A stretch of 64,000 bases of DNA. Origin: Amycolatopsis granulosa (GTDB lineage: Bacteria > Actinomycetota > Actinomycetes > Mycobacteriales > Pseudonocardiaceae). This document shows, piece by piece, positions 59,118 through 64,000 of this stretch. Location of the stretch: assembly GCF_011758745.1 (NCBI RefSeq), contig NZ_JAANOV010000001.1:3410001-3474000 (forward strand), written 5' to 3'. Position numbers and translations under genes: made by a program. A model generated the notes under the pieces. It worked only from the letters and a program-made list of their open reading frames with translations. It ran no database searches and was not told the origin of the DNA. Each line of letters begins with the position of its first letter. The stretch's first letter is position 1.

Positions 59118-60715
59118 CGATCGCCGATCGTGTCCGGTGCCACGTCCCGCCGGTCGGCGAACAGGTCGGTGTCGTCGACGCCGAAGCGCCGGACGGCGCT
59201 CCCCGCGTCCTCGCCGTCCACCGCACCGTCGGGCGGGGCGGCGGGTTCGAGGATCGCGCGGGTCGCGGCCGGGTCCGGGGTGTGCCCCCCGCGGCGGGCG
59301 AGACGGGCTTCCTCCTCCTCGGGCAGGTCACCCATCGGGACCTGGTGGATCCGGTGCCCCGCGGTGGCGCGGCCGGCGCGACCGGGCCGGTCGTCCTCCC
59401 CGGTCAGAGCCCCGCTCGCCCCGGCGGCGCCGAGCGCGGGCGTGGCCTCGGCGAGCGCGCCGGGACCACCCGGGGCCCGCACCGCGGCGAACCCGGGGCC
59501 GACGGCCGTCGGCGTGGTCGTGACCGGGGGAAGCGCTCCGGCGGCCCGGCCCCTGGCCAGTTCCCCGGCCGCCGGTCCGCGGGGAACGCCCTCGCCCGCA
59601 CCGAGACCGGCGCGAGCTCCACCGCCCGTCGCGGGCCGCCCTTCGGCCGGCTCACCGGGGCCACGGACCGGTCCCGGGCCGGCGGCGATCTGTGGGGCGG
59701 GACCGAGCTGTGCTTCCCAGCCTGGTGCGCCGCGCAGACCCGGACCGGCCGCACCCGCCGTGCTGCCCGTTCGCCCCGCGGCACCGCCGGCCGCGGCCGG
59801 CCCGCCGCCGGCACCGGAGGGCCGCACCGGCGCCGCCGCCGATCCGGGGCCGCCCGGTTCCCGGCCGGCGAACCCGGTCGCGCCGGGCCCCGGTTCGCCG
59901 GCACCGGCCGTGGCGGTGCCGGCCGTGCCACCGCCGGGTCGCGCGGGTTCACCGGCGAACGGGGCGGGGCCGGTGGCGCCCGCGGGCCCGGTCACCCCGG
60001 CCGGGCCACCACCCGGGGGCGGCACGGGCGGAACGTCCTGCGTGCCCTGCGCCTGCGTCACCGAGGTGCCCGGCACCGGCGAAGCACCGGTCACCGGGCT
60101 CAGCCCCGCGCCGGGCGCGGACACCAGCGAGATCGGCTCCGGAGCGTCCACCGTGGACGCCGAGCCGACGTAGTTGCCGCTGTCGTGGGCGTAGGCATTG
60201 AGCGCGTCCACCGCCTGGGCCTTCGCCTCCTCCGCGGCCCGCACGTCGGCCGCGTGGTCGGTCTCGAACCCGAAGATGCTGAACACGCTGTCGCCGAAGG
60301 TGTAGCCGCCGGCCTTGCGCAGGTCCTCCGGCGCCGGCAGCTTGTTCCTGGTCCGGGTGAACGCCTCGGCCTGCTCGAACATCATCCGCGCGGCCTGCTC
60401 GACCTTCGCGGTGGCCGCGCCGGAGAACCCGGCCTCCCGCGCGACCACGGCGGACGCCTGCCCGGCCGCGTGGCTCTCCCAGTCCACACCGAGCGCCTTG
60501 AGCTGCGTGCGCAACGCTTCCTCGGTGCCGGCCAGCGCGGCGGAGATCGACTTCAGCGCGTCCACCGCCGTGGTGATACCGGCCGGGCCCGGGCCGTCCC
60601 GGAACTTCTCCACGACCTGCGCGAGCTGCTCCGGCTGATAGCCGTCGAACCGCTGGTCCCGCAGCTTCGCCACGAGCTCCGGGATGTCGTACTTGCTGCT
60701 GTCGAACGTGGCCAC
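59114..60715 (-). CDS. PPE-like ESX substrate with Pro/Gly/Ala-rich tail
   Basis: A 533-residue protein. Residues 1-190 are helical (FDSSKYDIPELVAKLRDQRFDGYQPEQLAQVV, LKALGVDWESHAAGQASAVVAREAGFSGAATAKVEQAARMMFEQAEAFTRTRNKLPAPEDL), with length and pattern of a PPE-type domain. About 270 residues of low-complexity Pro/Gly/Ala sequence follow, then a 70-residue charged C-terminus (HQVPMGDLPEEEEARLARR). GTG 60715 follows GAGG by 6 nt. Probably secreted by ESX with the help of the adjacent EspG. Confidence 0.78.
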   Translation of the reverse strand: MATFDSSKYDIPELVAKLRDQRFDGYQPEQLAQVVEKFRDGPGPAGITTAVDALKSISAALAGTEEALRTQLKALGVDWESHAAGQASAVVAREAGFSGAATAKVEQAARMMFEQAEAFTRTRNKLPAPEDLRKAGGYTFGDSVFSIFGFETDHAADVRAAEEAKAQAVDALNAYAHDSGNYVGSASTVDAPEPISLVSAPGAGLSPVTGASPVPGTSVTQAQGTQDVPPVPPPGGGPAGVTGPAGATGPAPFAGEPARPGGGTAGTATAGAGEPGPGATGFAGREPGGPGSAAAPVRPSGAGGGPAAAGGAAGRTGSTAGAAGPGLRGAPGWEAQLGPAPQIAAGPGPVRGPGEPAEGRPATGGGARAGLGAGEGVPRGPAAGELARGRAAGALPPVTTTPTAVGPGFAAVRAPGGPGALAEATPALGAAGASGALTGEDDRPGRAGRATAGHRIHQVPMGDLPEEEEARLARRGGHTPDPAATRAILEPAAPPDGAVDGEDAGSAVRRFGVDDTDLFADRRDVAPDTIGDR

Positions 60716-60748
60716 GCCACACCTCACTTCAGCGTTGTCCAGCGGTGG

Positions 60749-61159
60749 TCACGAGCCGTGCGGGCGGTGGTGGCGCAACGTCGCGGCCTTCTCGTCCTCG
60801 CCGGCCTGGTAGGACTGCGCGGCCTGCCGGAGCCGGGCGGCCAGCTCCCGCAGGTTCCCCACGTAGGCCCGCACCCGCTCGGCGTAGGACGAGCCGCCCC
60901 GGGCGACGAGACGGTTCCACGCGTCGATCGCCGTGGTGCTGATGACGTCCTGGGCCGGTGCGGTGATGTCGAGGTCCGCCAGGTTCCGCCGGATGCGCTC
61001 GTCGAGGGCGCCCGCCTGCGCGTCGATCACGTTCGCGACGGCGACCAGCTGATGCGGGTCGACACGCAGGTCCGCGGGTACCGACGGCACGGTCGCGCCG
61101 AGGGCGCCGAGCGTGGGCACCAGGCCCTGACCGGCGCCGGCCAGGTCGTGCTCTGCCAT
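60749..61159 (-). CDS. EspC/DUF2580-like ESX substrate with YxxxE signal
   Basis: A 136-residue helical protein: DLRVDPHQLVAVANVIDAQAGALDERIRRNLADL (the DUF2580-like opening), then WNRLVARGGSSYAERVRAYVGNLRELAARLRQAAQSYQAGEDEKAA. The segment Y117-Q-A-G-E121 is the general YxxxD/E type VII export signal after the second helix. ATG 61159 is used. It is the first gene of the operon leading to the PPE-like protein, EspG and the transglycosylase. Confidence 0.8.
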   Translation of the reverse strand: MAEHDLAGAGQGLVPTLGALGATVPSVPADLRVDPHQLVAVANVIDAQAGALDERIRRNLADLDITAPAQDVISTTAIDAWNRLVARGGSSYAERVRAYVGNLRELAARLRQAAQSYQAGEDEKAATLRHHRPHGS

Positions 61160-61224
61160 GAAACGCACCCCCGGGTACGGACGGTGACCGACCAGTTCCG
61201 GGGAGAAGGCTACCAACCGCGGGG

Positions 61225-62508
61225 TCAGCCGTGGCCGGGTTCCGCCGAAGCCCCCGGCACCGTGATCTCGCCACGCGCGGCCTTGAGCCCGATGTCCGTG
61301 CGGTGGTGCGAGCCGGCGAGGTGCACCTTCGCGACCCGCTCGTACGCCTGCGCCCGGGCCGCGTCGAGGTCCTCGCCCACCCCGACCACGGACAGCACGC
61401 GGCCGCCGTGCGACACCACGGCGCCGTCGTCGCGACGGCGGGTGCCGGCGTGCAGGACGCCCTCCGCCTCGGCCCCGGTGATCACGTCACCCGGGCGCGG
61501 CACACCCGGATAGCCGTCGGCGGCGATCACGACGGTCACCGCGGAACCCGGGTGCCACTCCAGCGGCGGCTGCTCGGCGAGGGTGCCGGTGGCGGTCGCG
61601 TGCAGCAGCCCGGCCAGCGGGGTGGCCAGCAGCGCGAGCACGACCTGCGTCTCCGGGTCGCCGAAGCGGCAGTTGAACTCCACCACCTGCGGGCCGTCGG
61701 AGGTCAGCGCGAGGCCCGCGTAGAGCAGGCCGGAGAACGGGGTGTCGCGCGCGGCCAGCTCGTCGACCACCGGCTGGACGATGTCGCGCACGATCTCGTC
61801 GACCAGCCCCGCGGGCGCCCACGGCAGCGGGGCGTAGGCGCCCATGCCGCCGGTGTTCGGCCCGGTGTCGCCGTCCCCGACCCGCTTGAAGTCCTGCGCG
61901 GGCAGCAGCGGCACCACCGTGCGGCCGTCGACCAGGCAGAACAGCGACACCTCCGGCCCGTCGAGGAACGACTCGAGCAGCACCGGGTGGCCGCCGTCGA
62001 GCAGCTTCATCGCGTGCGCGCGTGCCGCGTCCCGGTCGGCGGTGACGACGACGCCCTTGCCGGCGGCCAGCCCGTCGTCCTTGACCACCCAGGTCGGGCC
62101 GAAGCGGCCCAGCGCGTCATCGAGCTTCGCCGGGTTGTCCACGATCTCGCTGCGTGCGGTGGGCACCTTCGCGGCGGCCATCACGTCCTTGGCGAACGCC
62201 TTCGAGCCTTCGATGCGGGCCGCCGCCGCGGACGGGCCGAACACCGGGATGCCGGCCTTGCGGACCGCGTCGGCCGCGCCCGCGACCAGCGGCATCTCCG
62301 GGCCGATCACGACGAGGTCGGCCCGCCAGCTCTTCGCCAGCTCGGCGACCGCGGCCGCGTCGGCGGCGTCGACGCCGAGCTGCTCGGCCAGCGCGGCCGT
62401 GCCGGCGTTGCCGGGCGCGCAGGCGAGCGCGGTGACGGCCGGGTCGTGGGACGCGGCGAGGAGCAGGGCATGTTCACGGGCGCCGGAGCCGATGACAAGG
62501 ACACGCAC
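61225..62508 (-). CDS. purD: Phosphoribosylamine-glycine ligase PurD
   Basis: A 427-residue ATP-grasp enzyme. N-terminal [22 protein letters not shown]-grasp segments [16 protein letters not shown] and [15 protein letters not shown], and metal-binding [14 protein letters not shown] are present. It joins glycine to phosphoribosylamine. GTG 62508 is the family start; TAGGCT (minus strand, 62521-62516) is 7 nt upstream, giving a leaderless mRNA. The longer upstream frame is antisense to glpQ leader DNA. Confidence 0.96.
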   Translation of the reverse strand: MRVLVIGSGAREHALLLAASHDPAVTALACAPGNAGTAALAEQLGVDAADAAAVAELAKSWRADLVVIGPEMPLVAGAADAVRKAGIPVFGPSAAAARIEGSKAFAKDVMAAAKVPTARSEIVDNPAKLDDALGRFGPTWVVKDDGLAAGKGVVVTADRDAARAHAMKLLDGGHPVLLESFLDGPEVSLFCLVDGRTVVPLLPAQDFKRVGDGDTGPNTGGMGAYAPLPWAPAGLVDEIVRDIVQPVVDELAARDTPFSGLLYAGLALTSDGPQVVEFNCRFGDPETQVVLALLATPLAGLLHATATGTLAEQPPLEWHPGSAVTVVIAADGYPGVPRPGDVITGAEAEGVLHAGTRRRDDGAVVSHGGRVLSVVGVGEDLDAARAQAYERVAKVHLAGSHHRTDIGLKAARGEITVPGASAEPGHG

Positions 62509-62648
62509 GGAACTGAGCCTAGAGGGTTGCCGACGGCACGCCCCGTTCACCCGCCCGCCAGCCGCGCGCCGCCCGCCCGTGCCGCGGCCGTCGTCCGCAC
62601 CGGTGAGAGTGGCCGGGAGGTCCCTTTCGTCCCCCCAGGAGGTTGATC

Positions 62649-63743
62649 GTGCGGAGAAGACTCGCGGCACTGGCGCTGTCCGGCCTGTTCCTGGCCGGCA
62701 CCGCCGGTGTCACCAGTGCGAGCCAAGCCGCCCCGGCGAACGAGGAGCGTGCCGAACCAGTGGTCGTCGGACACCGAGGCGCGCCGGGTTACCGGCCGGA
62801 GCACACGCTCGCCTCCTACGAGCTGGCCTACCGCCAGGGCGCCGACTGGGTCGACGTCGACCTGGTGCCCACCAGGGACGGCCAGCTGGTCGCCCGCCAC
62901 GAGAACGAGATCGGCGGCACCACCGACGTCGCCGCGCACCCCGAGTTCGCGAACCGCAGGACCACCAAGGTGATCGACGGCACCGCGCTCACCGGCTGGT
63001 TCACCGAGGACTTCACCCTCGCCGAGCTCAAGACGCTGCGTGCCACCGAGCGCATCCCGGACATCCGCCCGGACAACAAGATCTACAACGGACGGTGGCA
63101 GATCGCGACCTACCAGGAGGTGCTCGACCTGACGCGGCGGCTGGGCCGCGAGCTGCACCGCACCCTCGGCACCTACCCGGAGGTCAAGCACTCCACCTAC
63201 TTCGCCTCGATCGGCAACCCCACCGAGCCGAAGCTCGTCGACATCCTCAACCGCAACGGGCTGAACAAGCGCAGCGCACCGGTCGTCATCCAGTCGTTCG
63301 AGGTGGCGAACCTCAAGGCGCTGAGCAAGCAGGTGAAGGTGCCGCTGGTGCAGCTCACCTCGGCCACTGGGGCGCCCGCGGACTTCGTCGCGAGCGGCGA
63401 CAAGCGGACCTACGCCGACCTGGTCACGCCGATCGGTCTGAAGGAGATCTCCACCTACGCCGACTACCTCGGGCCGGAGAAGGCGCAGATCATCCCGCGC
63501 ACGGCGAGCGGCACGCTCGGCACGCCGACCTCGCTGGTCTCCGACGCGCACGACGCCGGCCTGAAGGTCGTGCCCTACACCTTCCGCAACGAGAACAGCT
63601 TCCTGCCGGCCGAGCTGCGGTCGTCGGCCGACCCGGCCGCGTGGGGGAACGTCTTCGCCGAGCTGGATGCCTACCTCGCGACCGGTATCGACGGGCTGTT
63701 CGCCGACCAGCCGGACACCGCGCTCGTGGCCGTGCGGTCCTGA
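62649..63743 (+). CDS. glpQ: Secreted glycerophosphodiester phosphodiesterase GlpQ
   Basis: A 364-residue enzyme with a signal peptide ([26 protein letters not shown]). The GDPD active site is intact: [44 protein letters not shown] (catalytic His pair, Glu and Asp metal ligands). [18 protein letters not shown] closing strand (here [14 protein letters not shown]) is present. It releases glycerol 3-phosphate from lipid-derived diesters outside the cell. GTG 62649 has AGGAGG 6 nt upstream. A single GTTCAC unit upstream is not a full PHO box. Confidence 0.95.
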   Translation: MRRRLAALALSGLFLAGTAGVTSASQAAPANEERAEPVVVGHRGAPGYRPEHTLASYELAYRQGADWVDVDLVPTRDGQLVARHENEIGGTTDVAAHPEFANRRTTKVIDGTALTGWFTEDFTLAELKTLRATERIPDIRPDNKIYNGRWQIATYQEVLDLTRRLGRELHRTLGTYPEVKHSTYFASIGNPTEPKLVDILNRNGLNKRSAPVVIQSFEVANLKALSKQVKVPLVQLTSATGAPADFVASGDKRTYADLVTPIGLKEISTYADYLGPEKAQIIPRTASGTLGTPTSLVSDAHDAGLKVVPYTFRNENSFLPAELRSSADPAAWGNVFAELDAYLATGIDGLFADQPDTALVAVRS

Positions 63744-63755
63744 GTGGATGGTCCG

Positions 63756-63794
63756 CGGACACGGCCCGTGCGATCACGGGCCGTGTCCGGTTTT
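63756..63794 (+). terminator. Terminator of glpQ
   Basis: A perfect 15-bp stem (CGGACACGGCCCGTG at 63756-63770 with 63775-63789) and a 4-nt loop, followed by a short T-run (GTTTTCC). It starts 12 nt after the glpQ stop. The remaining gap to 63960 shows no gene; a TAGTCT-like hexamer is near 63860. Confidence 0.88.
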
Positions 63795-63960
63795 CCGCGG
63801 TTGGTGAACGTGATCCCGAACACCCGAAAAGTCTTCGCGTCATAGCCTGTCGCCCGGCTAGTCTCAATGGGGACTGAGGGGGATCTGTTTCTCGTTCGGG
63901 GTTTCCTCCTGCGGTCGGCCCCTTTCCCGTGAGCCTTCGCAACTGGACGGACACCAGCCC

Positions 63961-64000
63961 ATGACCACCATTTCGGACGACAGACCTCCGAACACCGACA
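63961..64000 (+). CDS. Start of a gene cut by the window edge
   Basis: ATG 63961 opens MTTISDDRPPNTD and runs to the window end. GGACGG lies about 11 nt upstream. Too little is visible to name a product. The 166-nt leader upstream has several short inverted repeats but no riboswitch I can recognise. Confidence 0.4.
   Translation, partial: MTTISDDRPPNTD

Noticed and set aside
57960..60173. 737-codon plus-strand frame across the ESX operon
   Set aside because: Antisense to EspG-, PPE-like and small helical genes with matching families; the translation is repetitive Pro/Arg/Ala with no domain.
62545..62555. PHO-box unit GTTCACCCGCC upstream of glpQ
   Set aside because: Only one unit is present and no -10 lies at the 27-nt distance seen at phoU and pstS. 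Phosphate control of glpQ is plausible but not supported here.
63795..63960. Possible riboswitch in the leader of the last, truncated gene
   Set aside because: Short inverted repeats are present but no conserved core of a known class could be recognised.

Overview
The window is high-GC actinobacterial DNA, most likely from Pseudonocardiaceae (Amycolatopsis-like). The evidence is mycothiol biosynthesis (mshD), a GlnR-type nitrogen regulator, DUF397/XRE regulatory genes, an RsiG/AmfC developmental protein, ESX-type secretion proteins, many leaderless GTG/ATG starts, and gene order that (from memory) follows the Mycobacterium tuberculosis Rv0803-Rv0822 neighbourhood: LCP protein, phoU, mshD, glnR, lmeA, thiX, cysA/sseC, nitrobindin-like, ADC lyase, ygfZ, DUF3073, purM, purF, purL. 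No rRNA, tRNA, CRISPR array or mobile element was seen. This is a chromosomal core region with accessory insertions.

Layout. 1-10 kb: the 3' part of a LytR-CpsA-Psr cell-wall ligase with HPSG repeats, phoU, a small alarmone synthetase, an exporter, and the pstSCAB phosphate importer. phoU and pstS carry the same PHO-box/-10 geometry, so the two separated units look like one PhoP regulon. 10-16 kb: mshD and glnR, diverging from lmeA-thiX. Next comes a sulfur operon (DUF4395, sulfurtransferase, sseC) behind a 27-codon cysteine-containing leader peptide, then a nitrobindin-like gene preceded by a 32-aa membrane peptide. 16-25 kb: 5-oxoprolinase subunits pxpBC, ADC lyase and ygfZ diverging from a 30-bp promoter interval, a c-di-GMP-type RsiG anti-sigma factor, DUF3073, an acyl-CoA dehydrogenase-type gene, an oxidoreductase, and a WYL regulator with DinB/VOC genes.

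25-44 kb: de novo purine genes, all on the minus strand (purM, purF, purL, purQ, purS). Between them lie accessory blocks: an XRE/DUF397 cassette with palindromic operators, a type VII secretion-associated protein next to two tandem GH25 lysozymes, a YGQ-repeat membrane protein, and a heterodimeric ABC exporter with one fully degenerate ATP site. 44-56 kb: L,D-transpeptidase, aldehyde dehydrogenase with a palindromic operator, MBL hydrolase, SDR, WYL regulator, an ECF sigma-redoxin pair, purB with a TetR gene, a second ECF sigma/membrane-partner pair, threonine aldolase and an aminotransferase.

56.8-61.2 kb: a compact ESX (type VII secretion) substrate/chaperone operon without machinery genes. 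It holds an EspC-like protein ending in YxxxE, a PPE-like protein, an EspG-like chaperone, a small helical protein, and a WXG-type domain fused to a lytic transglycosylase. The window ends with purD, a secreted glycerophosphodiester phosphodiesterase with a strong terminator, and the first codons of another gene. purC is not in the window although purB and purD are.
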